A stretch of 64,000 nucleotides of DNA from JBAZJI01 sp964596325 (GCA_964596325.1 CAZQSQ010000001.1:97354-161353), one strand, 5' to 3'; counted from the first letter of the stretch, positions 44,807 through 53,984 are shown. Translations and numbers: made by a program. The notes: a model not told the origin generated them from the sequence alone.

Positions 44807-45089
44807 GATTAAAAACGGCTTTTACTTTATTGAGCCGGCCTTCACGCTCGGGAAATTGGGCGATAATCTGCTCTTCTTTATTACTTTCTTTGGCCAAATC
44901 CTGACGCACCTGATTGGAAATTTCCACACAATGGCTCATAGGGATGACATTTTCAACATCCACTGCCTTTAGCCTTTCTACATAATCCAAAACCGAGCCC
45001 AAGTCTTTTTGGAGCGTATCCATTTCTTGCGCCGTTAATTTGAGCTTAGCTAGTTTGGCAATGTGCGATATTTGTTCTTTGGAAATCAT
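44793..45089 (-). CDS. gatC: Asp/Glu-tRNA(Asn/Gln) amidotransferase subunit C
   Basis: 98 residues from the ATG at 45089 (MISKEQISHIAKLAKLKLT); a TTG seven codons upstream is rejected because this ATG matches the family start. The VEHIAKLARL-like N-terminal helix, LGSVLDYVERLKAVD and the C-terminal R.D motif (NQVRQDLA) mark GatC, which clamps GatA to GatB. It is first in the gatC-gatA-42805 operon. Confidence 0.93.
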   Translation of the reverse strand: MISKEQISHIAKLAKLKLTAQEMDTLQKDLGSVLDYVERLKAVDVENVIPMSHCVEISNQVRQDLAKESNKEEQIIAQFPEREGRLNKVKAVFNHGSK

Positions 45090-45137
45090 AGAGTAAAATT
45101 CAAATTTCAAAATCCGAAATGCATTTGAACTTTGGGC

Positions 45138-46211
45138 TTATCTGAGTGGTGCTAATTCGTCGGTTTCAAGCAAAACTTCTGCCCAGCGGTCGATATTTTC
45201 CACGACCGAACCCGCCCCCCTGACTACGGCAGTTAAAGGATCGTCAATAACTTTTGTCGGGATTTTTGTCTCCTTCTGAATCAGAGCATCTAAGCCGCGC
45301 AAAAGCGCACCGCCACCGGAAAGATGTATCCCTCTATTCATAATGTCAGCCAAAAGTTCGGGCGGCGTCTGCTCGATGGAAAGTTTTATCGCATCGATTA
45401 TTTCGCGGACCGAGCGCTCCATAGCCCGGCGCACATCCTCTTCTGATAAAATTATTTGCTCCGGCAAGCCCGTAACCAAATTGCGGCCGCGCACGGGCAT
45501 TTCCCGCCGCTCCTTGCTCTGCCCATTGGAAGGCAAAACCGTTCCGATGCCGATTTTTACCCTTTCGGCTGTGCGTTTCCCGATTAATAATTTGAATTCA
45601 TTTTGGCAGTAATTGACAATATCGTAATCAAATTTATTGCCGGCAGTCTTCAGCGAGCGGGCATGAACAATGCCGCCCAAAGAAATGGCGACAATTTCGC
45701 AAGTTCCCCCGCCGATATCCACCACCATATTTCCTCCAGCATCGTTAACCGGCAGCTTGGCCCCAATGGCCGAAGCCATAGGCTCCTCAATCAAATAAAC
45801 CTCCGATGCGCCGGCATTCTTGGCCGCATCAATAACGGCTTTTTTCTCTACCTCGGTCACACCGCAGGGCACGCCCACCACCACCCTGATCCTGGGGCTT
45901 AAGAAAAAATTTCCTTTATGCACCTTGCTGATAAAATAATGCAGCATTTGCTCCGTAGCTTCAAAATCAGAAATTACTCCGCCTACCAGCGGATAAATGG
46001 CCGTAATAAAACCGGGCGTGCGGCCAACCATTTTTTCAGCTTCAAAGCCCACGGCTAAAATCTTTCCGGTTTTCTGATTAATGGCCACTACTGAGGGTTC
46101 CGAAGTTATGATTCCCTTGCCCCGCAAATAAACCAAAGAGTTGGCCGTGCCTAAATCAATGGCCATATCTCTGGAAAAATTCGGGAATAGCTTGTGCAAA
46201 GGATTTTTCAT
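45138..46211 (-). CDS. mreB: Rod-shape protein MreB, paralogue 1
   Basis: 357 residues of the actin-like fold. Phosphate loop 1 is DLGTANSLVY, phosphate 2 is VVDIGGGTCEIVAISLGGIV, and the adenosine motif is LSGGGALLRGLDAL. It has a slightly longer N-terminus (MKNPLHKLFPNFSRD) than the second copy, with an amphipathic character that may aid membrane binding. MreB filaments organise wall synthesis. It follows proS by 1 base and is about half identical to the copy at 50.2-51.2 kb. Confidence 0.93.
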   Translation of the reverse strand: MKNPLHKLFPNFSRDMAIDLGTANSLVYLRGKGIITSEPSVVAINQKTGKILAVGFEAEKMVGRTPGFITAIYPLVGGVISDFEATEQMLHYFISKVHKGNFFLSPRIRVVVGVPCGVTEVEKKAVIDAAKNAGASEVYLIEEPMASAIGAKLPVNDAGGNMVVDIGGGTCEIVAISLGGIVHARSLKTAGNKFDYDIVNYCQNEFKLLIGKRTAERVKIGIGTVLPSNGQSKERREMPVRGRNLVTGLPEQIILSEEDVRRAMERSVREIIDAIKLSIEQTPPELLADIMNRGIHLSGGGALLRGLDALIQKETKIPTKVIDDPLTAVVRGAGSVVENIDRWAEVLLETDELAPLR

Positions 46212-46212
46212 A

Positions 46213-47529
46213 TCAGCTTTCTCTTAAAAAACCAAGCAGCTCGCTTGCGGCAATTACCTTCATCTCGGGGCAATTACGCAATTTTATTTCCACGCCGTTC
46301 TTTTCTAGTGTTTTGGGACTGATTACCACGCGTACGGGAATACCCAGTAAATCTGCGTCGATGAGCTTCTTGCCGGCACTGTCTTGCCGGTCATCATATA
46401 ATACTGAAAATCCTTGGCTTTGCAATTCTTGATAAAGCCTGTCCGCTTCATTAAGGAGAGCCTGGCCGTTTTCCTTGGCGCTATCAATCCTGATCAAGTG
46501 CACATCAAAGGGCGCCACGCTCTTGGGCCAAATTACCCCCTTCTCGTCATGAAAAACCTCGGCGATCGAGCCCATCAGCCGGCCAATGCCGATACCATAG
46601 CAGCCCATGATAACCAATTTTTTCTCGCTATTTTCGTCAGTATAGCTTAGCTCAAAAGGCGAAGAAAATTTTGTAATCAGCTTAAAAATATTGGCAATCT
46701 CAATGGATTTCTCTTCCCGGAAAACTGTTTTGTGGCATTTGGGGCATTCCAACAAATCCGGCTTGATTTCTTTATTAATAGCCACGCCAACATTTGATTC
46801 ACCTCGCCTTGCAGCCGCCTCGCAATTTTCACAAATATAAATTGTATCCTCGCCCGAAGGGGTCAGTAGCTGATATTCGTGGGAATATTTGGAAAATGTC
46901 CCGCCGGAAGCATAAGTATAGTAAACCTTGTCGATTATTCCCAAGCGGCGGAAAATATTTTCATAAGCGCCCTCCACCACCGCATAAAATTTTTCCAAGT
47001 CCGCCTCATCGCGGTGGAAAGAATACAAATCCTTCATCAAAAATTCACGCGTGCGCAAAATACCCGATTTGGCCCGTAACTCCTTGCGGAATTTTGTCTG
47101 GAATTGAAAAAGTGAAAGCGGGAATTCTCCGGTAGTTACATTGGTCAGTGGCAAATCTTGCCAAGAGCGGATATATTTTTTAGCCAAAGGAACGATGATT
47201 TCCTCATGAGTGGGGCCTAAAGCCAATTCTTTTTCCCCTTCGGAAATTTTATATAAGTCGGTCATGGAGTCCCAGCGCCCGGTAATCTGCCAATTCTCTT
47301 TGGGGTGCATGGAGGGCAGGATAAGCTCCTGTGCGCCGATTTTTAACAATTCTTCCCGGATAATATTTTCAATTTTATTGCAAACGCGCAAGCCCAAGGG
47401 CAGGTAAGAATAAACGCCCGCGCTCAGCTTATCGATGAACCCGGCGCGGATTAAAAGCTGGGCATTAACGCTCTGCTCGTCTTTAGGCGCATCCTTGTGC
47501 GCAGTATAAAATAATGATGATTGCTTCAT
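46213..47529 (-). CDS. proS: Proline-tRNA ligase lacking the INS editing domain
   Basis: 438 residues against about 570 for the usual bacterial ProRS. The class II core is present (GAQELILPSMHP, LALGPTHEEI, FRKELRAKSGILRTREFLMKDLYSF as motif 2, and GCYGIGIGRLMGS as motif 3), as is the C-terminal anticodon-binding domain (DVHLIRIDS ... SVLYDDRQDSAGKKL.DADLLGIP). Where the YbaK-like INS domain normally sits there is instead a short segment with two CxxC pairs (ICENCEAAARRGES and LECPKCHKTVFR), which looks like a small zinc ribbon. It should charge tRNA-Pro, without cis-editing of Ala-tRNA(Pro). It overlaps rseP by 4 bases. Confidence 0.94.
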   Translation of the reverse strand: MKQSSLFYTAHKDAPKDEQSVNAQLLIRAGFIDKLSAGVYSYLPLGLRVCNKIENIIREELLKIGAQELILPSMHPKENWQITGRWDSMTDLYKISEGEKELALGPTHEEIIVPLAKKYIRSWQDLPLTNVTTGEFPLSLFQFQTKFRKELRAKSGILRTREFLMKDLYSFHRDEADLEKFYAVVEGAYENIFRRLGIIDKVYYTYASGGTFSKYSHEYQLLTPSGEDTIYICENCEAAARRGESNVGVAINKEIKPDLLECPKCHKTVFREEKSIEIANIFKLITKFSSPFELSYTDENSEKKLVIMGCYGIGIGRLMGSIAEVFHDEKGVIWPKSVAPFDVHLIRIDSAKENGQALLNEADRLYQELQSQGFSVLYDDRQDSAGKKLIDADLLGIPVRVVISPKTLEKNGVEIKLRNCPEMKVIAASELLGFLRES

Positions 47530-48710
47530 GGAGAAAATATTATTTTCCCGAATTGGGCAAGATCTTTGAAAATTATCGCCACGGCCAGAATCAGCATTAA
47601 AATAAAACCAACGCCATTGATGGTGGCCTCCACTTTAACCGGCGCTTTTTTGCCGGTCACAAGTTCATAGAGTAAGAAAACCAAACGGCCACCGTCCAAA
47701 GCCGGCAGGGGCAAAATATTAGTAACAGCCAAGGCCAAGGAAACCAGTGCCATGAGGTTCAAATAAGTTATGAAACCGGCCGCCAAAGACATTTTAGTGG
47801 CGGCATAAATAGCCACTGGCCCGCCAACTGCTCCGGCAATCATGGCCGGATTGCCCGTGGCAAAAGCCCTTTGGAAAATGTAGCCAAGCGAGGAAAGCAG
47901 CAGTGCGCACATATTATAAGAGTGCGCCAAGCCGGCAGAAGCTTTGGAAAGGAAACTTTGTGAATAATCGAGTTTGGCGAAATTGCCAAAAGAAACCCCC
48001 AATGACCCTTGCCCGGCTGGCGGGTTGAGCCTTGGCGTAACCTTAATTTCCCGCAGCTGGCCATCGGGATATTTTTTAACGCCCAAAACTACTTCTTTAC
48101 CCTTATTGGCATCAATAAAATCCTTGAAATTATCAGCCCCTTTGACTTTTTCCCCGTTGATTGAGACAACGATATCCTCTTCGCGGATGCCGCCTTCCAA
48201 AGCCGGCGAAGAAGTCGCCACTTGCCCGATCATCACCCCATGGTCGGTTTGATAAAATGGGAAGCTGAAATTACCGAAAAAAGTCTGCTCCAAAGTATAC
48301 CCGTTAACGGCAAAAATTATTTGAAAAATCAGGGCCGCCAACAAAAAATTAGCCAAGACTCCGCCCAACAAAGCCAAAAATCTTTTGCCGATCGGCTTAT
48401 TATCAAAATCATCGGAGTCCCCCTGCCATTCTTGGCCATCCTCCCGGCTGGACTTAATATTTACAAAAGCCCCGACCGGAAAACGGCAAACCGAAATGAT
48501 AGTGGATTGCGTTTCCACCTTTTTATTGCCCCAAACGAAATTCCATTCCCCGTTTTCTTTGTAAAAACCAAAAAGCCGCGGCGGGAAGCCGAAACCGAAT
48601 TCTATCACTCTGGCCCCAGCCCGGCGGGTAAAAAAATAATGCCCGAACTCATGCACGAAAGCTACGAGATTAATCCCAACTATAAATATCAATAAGTCTA
48701 AAATCCACAT
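47526..48710 (-). CDS. rseP: RseP-type site-2 zinc metalloprotease
   Basis: 394 residues with the HExxH zinc motif His20-Glu21-Phe-Gly-His24 in the first membrane span, one PDZ domain (about 165-225, SSPALEGGIREEDIVVSINGEKV) and the second catalytic motif LPLPALDGGRLVFLLYE in a later span. It cuts membrane-embedded substrates such as anti-sigma factors or signal-peptide remnants. It overlaps proS by 4 bases and starts 4 bases after frr. Confidence 0.93.
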   Translation of the reverse strand: MWILDLLIFIVGINLVAFVHEFGHYFFTRRAGARVIEFGFGFPPRLFGFYKENGEWNFVWGNKKVETQSTIISVCRFPVGAFVNIKSSREDGQEWQGDSDDFDNKPIGKRFLALLGGVLANFLLAALIFQIIFAVNGYTLEQTFFGNFSFPFYQTDHGVMIGQVATSSPALEGGIREEDIVVSINGEKVKGADNFKDFIDANKGKEVVLGVKKYPDGQLREIKVTPRLNPPAGQGSLGVSFGNFAKLDYSQSFLSKASAGLAHSYNMCALLLSSLGYIFQRAFATGNPAMIAGAVGGPVAIYAATKMSLAAGFITYLNLMALVSLALAVTNILPLPALDGGRLVFLLYELVTGKKAPVKVEATINGVGFILMLILAVAIIFKDLAQFGKIIFSP

Positions 48711-48714
48711 AATA

Positions 48715-49272
48715 TCAACCCATTATTTCCCTTTCTTTTTGTGAGGCCGCGTCTTCAATTTTTTTATTGGCATCATCCACTATTTTCTGCAACTCGTCCT
48801 TGGCGCGGAATTTATCATCTTCAGTTATTTCCTTGGCCTTGAATTTGACTTCCACCTCGCGCCAGCACTCTTCCCTCCAGCGCCTGATAGTTTGGCGGCA
48901 TTGCTCCTTTTTTTCGGAGATATTTTTTTTCATTTCCAACCTGAATTCCTCAGTCATAATCGGCATATTGATGCGCACGCAATCCTTATCCACGACCGGG
49001 GAAAGCCCCAGATCCGCATCGCGCACCGCCCGCTCAATAGATTCCAAACAGCTTTTGTCCCAAGGTTGGATTAAAATCTGGCGGGGCTCCGGGCAGGAAA
49101 TTGAGCCAATCTGCTTCATGGGCAATTTGGTACCCATATAGTCCACGATTAGAGAATCAACCAAACTCGGGGAAGCCAAACCGGCGCGGATTTTAGCCAG
49201 CTCTGCCTTAAAAAAGGCTATAGATTTCTCAAATTCCGGCTGATACTTTTTGAAGATATCTTTATAATTCAT
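48715..49272 (-). CDS. frr: Ribosome recycling factor
   Basis: 185 residues with the coiled-coil/Domain I-II layout of RRF: FKAELAKIRAGLASPSLVDSL near the N-terminus, then YMGTKLPMKQIGSISCPEPRQILIQPWDK and RINMPIMTEEFRLEM. With EF-G it splits post-termination ribosomes. It overlaps the downstream... upstream delta' gene by 4 bases (ATGA), so both are coupled. Confidence 0.96.
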   Translation of the reverse strand: MNYKDIFKKYQPEFEKSIAFFKAELAKIRAGLASPSLVDSLIVDYMGTKLPMKQIGSISCPEPRQILIQPWDKSCLESIERAVRDADLGLSPVVDKDCVRINMPIMTEEFRLEMKKNISEKKEQCRQTIRRWREECWREVEVKFKAKEITEDDKFRAKDELQKIVDDANKKIEDAASQKEREIMG

Positions 49273-50096
49273 AACTCGATTAAAAAATTTTCTAAATTTA
49301 ATTTTTGGTTTGCATTTGTATTTTCCAAGAGATAAATGGCCCGCTGCGCCGCCCCGATGGCTTTGACGGTCTGTTCGGGCTTATAGCCCAAAGCATACTT
49401 TTCACTTATCAGGCTGGTTCGCAAAAACGCCACCCAATCGCCCAATTCCCTTCGCAGCCCATTATACTGCTCGGATTTTTCTTCCGCGGCCAATAAATTT
49501 TGCGCATAAGCAAAACGTTTAGCCAAATTGCCTTTGATGATTTCCTGAAAAAGACCGGCCTTATCCTCCCCGACCTCGAATAAATTATTATTCGGGAAAA
49601 ATATTTTGCAGCAGCGCGAAAGAACCGTTGGCAGCAGCCTATCGGGCTGTTCTGTCAGCAACAGAAAAACAACATTGCCCCGTGGTTCTTCCAAAATTTT
49701 CAAAAAAGCATCCTGCGCATCAGTATTTAGGCAATGCGCTTGCCTTATGATAACGGCTTTACTGGCGTTGTTCAAGGAAGTCAACGAGCAAAAAGCCGAA
49801 AGCTCCCTCACCTGCGCAATGGATATTTCATTGCCCTTTTTCTCATTGCCCTTGGAATCCTCCAAAAGCGGCTCCACAAAAAGGATGTTGCCTAAAGTTT
49901 GCGCCTTGGGCTGCAAGTTTTTGAACTTTTTTTCCAGAATGAACCCCGCTTCCTTATTGGGGGAATTTATCGCCTCGACAAAATCCAAGGCGATATCCTC
50001 AACCGCCGCGCCGCCATAAAAAAGGTAGGCGTTAAAAACCTTTTCTTCGCTGGCCGCTTTGGCCAAAAATTCCCATTGCTTATTATACAAATCCAT
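49269..50096 (-). CDS. holB: DNA polymerase III delta' subunit-like clamp-loader ATPase
   Basis: 275 residues from the ATG at 50096 (MDLYNKQWEF). It is an AAA+ fold in which the Walker A is degenerate (LFYGGAAVEDIAL in place of a P-loop), as is common for delta'. QVRELSAFCSL, ADCL-like QAHCLNTDAQDAFLKILEEP and LPTVLSRC (SRC arginine-finger motif) identify the family. It is a structural subunit of the clamp loader. The next gene frr overlaps its end by 4 bases. Confidence 0.88.
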   Translation of the reverse strand: MDLYNKQWEFLAKAASEEKVFNAYLFYGGAAVEDIALDFVEAINSPNKEAGFILEKKFKNLQPKAQTLGNILFVEPLLEDSKGNEKKGNEISIAQVRELSAFCSLTSLNNASKAVIIRQAHCLNTDAQDAFLKILEEPRGNVVFLLLTEQPDRLLPTVLSRCCKIFFPNNNLFEVGEDKAGLFQEIIKGNLAKRFAYAQNLLAAEEKSEQYNGLRRELGDWVAFLRTSLISEKYALGYKPEQTVKAIGAAQRAIYLLENTNANQKLNLENFLIEL

Positions 50097-50097
50097 A

Positions 50098-50212
50098 AAA
50101 TCCAAATTTCAAAACCCAAATTATTCCAAATCAAATCCAAAGCGCTAAATCCAAAACAATAACATTACTATTTGGATTTCCTGCTTAATTTGATATTTGG
50201 TATTTAGATTTT
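50098..50212. repeat. Interspersed AT-rich repeat, copy 2
   Basis: Contains CCAAATTTCAAAACCCAAATT and, at 50168-50212, CTATTTGGATTTCCT and ATTTGATATTTGG as at 40318-40365. It lies between mreB paralogue 2 and the delta' gene. No terminator or promoter stands out. Confidence 0.6.
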
Positions 50213-51222
50213 TAACTTTTTACCATTATCGATTTTTTATAGACCTCCAAATTCTCCAAAATGATTCCCGTGCCGCGGGCCACGCAAGAGAGCGGGTCTT
50301 TGGCCACATAGCAAGGCACGCCGGTTTCGCGCGAGATAAGCTGGTCCAAATTCGCCAATAGCGCCCCACCACCGGATAAAAACATGCCCTTATCCATAAT
50401 ATCAGCGGAAAGTTCCGGCGGGGTATCGCGCAAAACATTTTTAATGGTTTGGATGACTTCCTCCAAGCGGTCGGCAATGGCTTCGCTAACCTCATTGGAA
50501 GAGATGCGGATATTGCGCGGCAAGCCTAAGATCAAATCACGGCCCCGGATTTCAATTTCCCGCTCCTTCTTATCGGGAATGGCTGTGCCTATCTCGGTCT
50601 TCACCTTTTCGGCTGTTTCCATGCCCACGGCCAAATTATATTTTTTACGGATATAATCGGCAATGGCTGAGTTGAGCTTATCTCCGGCCACGCGCAAAGA
50701 ATCAAAAGTCACAATGCCTCCCAAAGAAATTACCGCCACCTCGGTTGTCCCGCCACCCATATCCACAATCATGTGTCCGGCGCAAGAATTTATCGGAATG
50801 CCCGCCCCGATGGCGGCTAAAATCGGCTCCTTGGCCAAATAGACTGATTTGGCTCCGGCCAAAATCCCAGCCTGCAGCACGGCGCGTTTTTCCGTGGAAT
50901 TAATCCCGGCCGGCACGGCAATCAAAAGTTCAGGCTTAAAGGGGCGGAAATTGCCCATGACCCTGACAATAAAATAACGAATCATGGCTTGCGTCACGCG
51001 GAAGTCCGCAATCACGCCATCTTTAAGCGGACGGTAAACATTAATGGTATCGGGAGTGCGCCCGATCATCTCTTTCGCTTCCCGGCCCACGGCCAGAATA
51101 TGGTTATCGGACATGGAAACCGCCACCACCGACGGCTCATTCAAAACAATCCCCTTTTTGGGAATAAAAACTAAAGAATTGGCTGTGCCTAGATCTATTC
51201 CTATTTTGCTGACAAGCATCAT
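50212..51222 (-). CDS. mreB: Rod-shape protein MreB, paralogue 2
   Basis: 336 residues. The actin-fold motifs are IGIDLGTANSLVF, IVDMGGGTTEVAVISLGGIV and LSGGGALLANLDQL. It starts with MetMet (ATG at 51222 or 51219). It lacks the extra N-terminal residues of the first copy. Two MreB proteins may form mixed or functionally separate filaments, as in Bacillus (MreB/Mbl); which is which cannot be told here. Confidence 0.93.
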   Translation of the reverse strand: MMLVSKIGIDLGTANSLVFIPKKGIVLNEPSVVAVSMSDNHILAVGREAKEMIGRTPDTINVYRPLKDGVIADFRVTQAMIRYFIVRVMGNFRPFKPELLIAVPAGINSTEKRAVLQAGILAGAKSVYLAKEPILAAIGAGIPINSCAGHMIVDMGGGTTEVAVISLGGIVTFDSLRVAGDKLNSAIADYIRKKYNLAVGMETAEKVKTEIGTAIPDKKEREIEIRGRDLILGLPRNIRISSNEVSEAIADRLEEVIQTIKNVLRDTPPELSADIMDKGMFLSGGGALLANLDQLISRETGVPCYVAKDPLSCVARGTGIILENLEVYKKSIMVKS

Positions 51223-51311
51223 AGATTAATTCAGAATATGAAATTCATAATTGAACTCCCAATCCTGATATTTTTCATCTTCACTTCTTATAAATTCAAA
51301 CTTTAATTCCA

Positions 51312-52577
51312 TCAAGCGTTAATGCGTTGGATATCCGCACCGATAGCCCTTAGCCTCTCGTCAATTTTCTCATAACCGCGATCCACTTGGTAAATGTTAC
51401 CGATAGTCGTACTGCCGCTGGCAACAAGGGCACCAACAATCAAGGAAGCCCCGCCGCGCAAATCCGGCGAATTGATTTCCACCCCGTATAAGGGCGTAGG
51501 GCCCGAAACTATGGCCCGGTGCGGGTCGGCAAAAATAATATTGGCCCCCATCTTATTAAGCTCTTCCAAATATTTCAGCCTGCCTTCATAAAGCGGATCG
51601 TGCAAAAGCGTGAGCCCCTGCAACTGAGTGGAAAGCACGCCAAAAAGCGGAAGCAGATCAGTGGGCATTCCCGGATACGGCAAGGCTTGGACTTTTTCAA
51701 TCTTAATATTATGGGCCGGCAAAACCAAAATCTCATCCTTGGCGGGCCGCTCCCAAACAATGCCAAAATCCCTCATTCTTTTGAGCGGGTATTCCAAATA
51801 TTGATAGGGAACATTTTTGACCAAAACCTTGCTCTTGGTGGCGGCCGCCATCAGAATAAAAGTTCCGGCCTCGATAGGATCGGGTATCAGCTTAACGGTA
51901 AATCCTTTCAATTTCTTGGCCCCCTTTATTTCAATCATGTGCATGGGCAAAAGCCTGATACTTGCCCCCATTTTTTTCAAAACCGCGGCCAATTCCTGAA
52001 CTTGGTAGTCCTGATCCGCGCATTTTATAATGGTCGTCTCTTCATGCAGTGCGGAAAAAATCATCACATTGCATGTGCCGGTTACGGAAAATTCATTGAG
52101 CAAAACTTCCCCGCCAAAACGCGGACCAACTTCCATCTTAAACTTGTTATGTTGCGGAGAAATCTTAATCCCTAATTGGGTGAAAGCATCCAAGTGGGTC
52201 GAGATCGGCCGAGCCCCGATAACACAACCGCCCGGTTGGGGCAGCTTGGCCTTACCTTCCCGCGCCAAAAGCGCACCAAAAAGCAAAATCGAACCGCGAA
52301 GTTTGCGCACGATATCCTCCCGGATTTTCGAAGAATCCAAATTTTTGGCATTTATCCTGACTTTTCTTTCTGCCAACCACTGGACTTCCACATCCATGCT
52401 TTTCAAAATATCAAAAATCCTCTGAATGTCTTCAATCAGCGGTATATTGTCTATAATGCAATCTTCCTGGGTCAAAAGAGTGGCCATGATAATCGGAAAA
52501 GCCGCATTTTTTGAACCCCGCACCTCAATGGCGCCTTCGAGCTTTCGTTCCCCATTAATAATGAATTTTTCTGCCAT
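51312..52577 (-). CDS. murA: UDP-N-acetylglucosamine 1-carboxyvinyltransferase MurA
   Basis: 421 residues from the ATG at 52577 (MAEKFIINGERKLEG). The upstream ATG at 52586 would lie at or before the predicted transcription start, so the later one is chosen. It has two inverted-barrel domains with RGSKNAAFPI, the catalytic loop PGGCVIGARPI (Cys that is the fosfomycin target retained) and FPYPGMPTDL-like LPYPGMPTDLLPLF. It makes the first committed precursor of peptidoglycan, which fits the MreB genes nearby. The promoter is shared back to back with the PEGA gene. Confidence 0.96.
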   Translation of the reverse strand: MAEKFIINGERKLEGAIEVRGSKNAAFPIIMATLLTQEDCIIDNIPLIEDIQRIFDILKSMDVEVQWLAERKVRINAKNLDSSKIREDIVRKLRGSILLFGALLAREGKAKLPQPGGCVIGARPISTHLDAFTQLGIKISPQHNKFKMEVGPRFGGEVLLNEFSVTGTCNVMIFSALHEETTIIKCADQDYQVQELAAVLKKMGASIRLLPMHMIEIKGAKKLKGFTVKLIPDPIEAGTFILMAAATKSKVLVKNVPYQYLEYPLKRMRDFGIVWERPAKDEILVLPAHNIKIEKVQALPYPGMPTDLLPLFGVLSTQLQGLTLLHDPLYEGRLKYLEELNKMGANIIFADPHRAIVSGPTPLYGVEINSPDLRGGASLIVGALVASGSTTIGNIYQVDRGYEKIDERLRAIGADIQRINA

Positions 52578-52589
52578 ATAGTTCATATA

Positions 52590-52639
52590 ATAATAGCAGG
52601 CATTGAAAGGTTGGCAAGTGAAGTTTTTTGCGCTATTAT
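52590..52639. promoter_or_regulatory. Divergent promoters of murA and the PEGA gene with overlapping -35 boxes
   Basis: Minus strand: TTGCCA (52612-52617), 16 bases, TATTAT (52590-52595) for murA. Plus strand: TTGGCA (52611-52616), 17 bases, TATTAT (52634-52639) for the PEGA gene. The -35 boxes overlap almost completely, so the two could compete for polymerase. Both predicted mRNAs start within about 7 bases of the start codon. Confidence 0.68.
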
Positions 52640-52646
52640 CCTAATA

Positions 52647-53972
52647 ATGGCAACAAAAAAGAATCGATTATTGCTGTATTCTCTTACAGTTTTATTTCTA
52701 ATTGTCACCCCGATGGTTATCCTTTATACCCAAGGATATGCTTTCGATTGGCAAACCCGCAAAATGATAAAAACAGGCGGGCTGTTTTTCAAATCCTCCC
52801 CGCGGGAAGCGATGGTGGCAATCAATGGGCGCGATGTCAAAAAAACCAACTTCCTCTCCGGCGAAGTTTACCTGACCGAATTCTTGCCCAAAGAATATAA
52901 TATCGAAATCAAAAAAGATGGCTACCGGAATTGGAAGAAAAAACTCGAAGTCCAAGGCACGATAGTAACCACGGCCAAAAATATTTTCCTCCTGCCTCAA
53001 ACGATAAACTTTTCCCCCTTGCCCGTAGTGGCCGCCTCCAGCACCGTGGAATCTTTTTTCTTTTCTCCCTATACACACGAACTTTATTTCATCGAATCAC
53101 AAGGCCCGCAATGGCGATTGGTTTGGCTTAATTCAGAAACCCAAAGCGCCGTCCCTTTGCATAATTGGCTTAATTCCAAAAAATATGCTTTTGAGGGAGC
53201 AGACTTCACCTATCTATCCCGCAACATCCTAAGCCGCATAAAAAGCCGGGCGACCACAACTTACATGTTCATTAATCCGATGGCCGATATCAAAGAAGCC
53301 ACCACCACGGATTTTACCAAAGCTTTCTCCAAATTTACCAGCGTTACGCACGATAAATTCAATTCAGTGGCGCAAAATGGCCGGCCTTGGAAGCTTATGA
53401 TTGACGGCATTATCTGGATTGAAGACGACGGCTATGTCCACAAATCCGATTTCTCTGGGCGCGATACCAAAATTTATAATCAGGAACCGTTAAGCTTCTC
53501 CCCGGAAAATACGGAAATGGTGGAGTATTATTCGGAATTCATCTTAAAAGACGCCAACAAGCTGTACTATCTGGATAGCAGCGAGAAAAACTTCAAAAAA
53601 ATCTCTTCAGATGTCGCCGGTTTTGAACTATCCCCGTCCGACCCTAAAAAAGTCCTTATCTGGAACGCGCACGAACTTTCCATTCTCTATTTAGCCGATG
53701 ATAACGACCAACCCTTAAGAAAAAAATATCAGCTGGTTTTCTTGGAAAGATTTTCGGAAAATATCAAACAGGCCATTTGGCTGAATAATGACTATGTGGC
53801 TCTGGTGGCCAATAACACGATCCGAATAGCCGAAATCGACAACCGGGATAAAATCAATTTCTACGACATCGGCGAGCTTGATAACCCGAGAATATATTAC
53901 AGCAGCAAAGAAAAGAAAATATACGCGCTTAGCCTTGGCAAGTTTTATTCCTCGGATAAATTATTCGAATAA
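52647..53972 (+). CDS. PEGA-domain membrane-anchored protein, 441 aa
   Basis: The ATG at 52647 (MATKKNRLLLYSL) follows the promoter by about 8 bases. A single N-terminal membrane span (about 7-30) is followed by a PEGA domain (about 45-110, GGLFFKSSPREAMVAINGRDV ... EYNIEIKKDGYRNW, split here by linker). The C-terminal 330 residues form a beta-propeller-like region (repeated segments ending in strand pairs such as HELYFIES, GIIWIEDDGYVH, KLYYLDSSEKN). It is an extracytoplasmic binding or scaffold protein of unknown ligand. Confidence 0.78.
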   Translation: MATKKNRLLLYSLTVLFLIVTPMVILYTQGYAFDWQTRKMIKTGGLFFKSSPREAMVAINGRDVKKTNFLSGEVYLTEFLPKEYNIEIKKDGYRNWKKKLEVQGTIVTTAKNIFLLPQTINFSPLPVVAASSTVESFFFSPYTHELYFIESQGPQWRLVWLNSETQSAVPLHNWLNSKKYAFEGADFTYLSRNILSRIKSRATTTYMFINPMADIKEATTTDFTKAFSKFTSVTHDKFNSVAQNGRPWKLMIDGIIWIEDDGYVHKSDFSGRDTKIYNQEPLSFSPENTEMVEYYSEFILKDANKLYYLDSSEKNFKKISSDVAGFELSPSDPKKVLIWNAHELSILYLADDNDQPLRKKYQLVFLERFSENIKQAIWLNNDYVALVANNTIRIAEIDNRDKINFYDIGELDNPRIYYSSKEKKIYALSLGKFYSSDKLFE

Positions 53973-53984
53973 CCCGGACACCTC

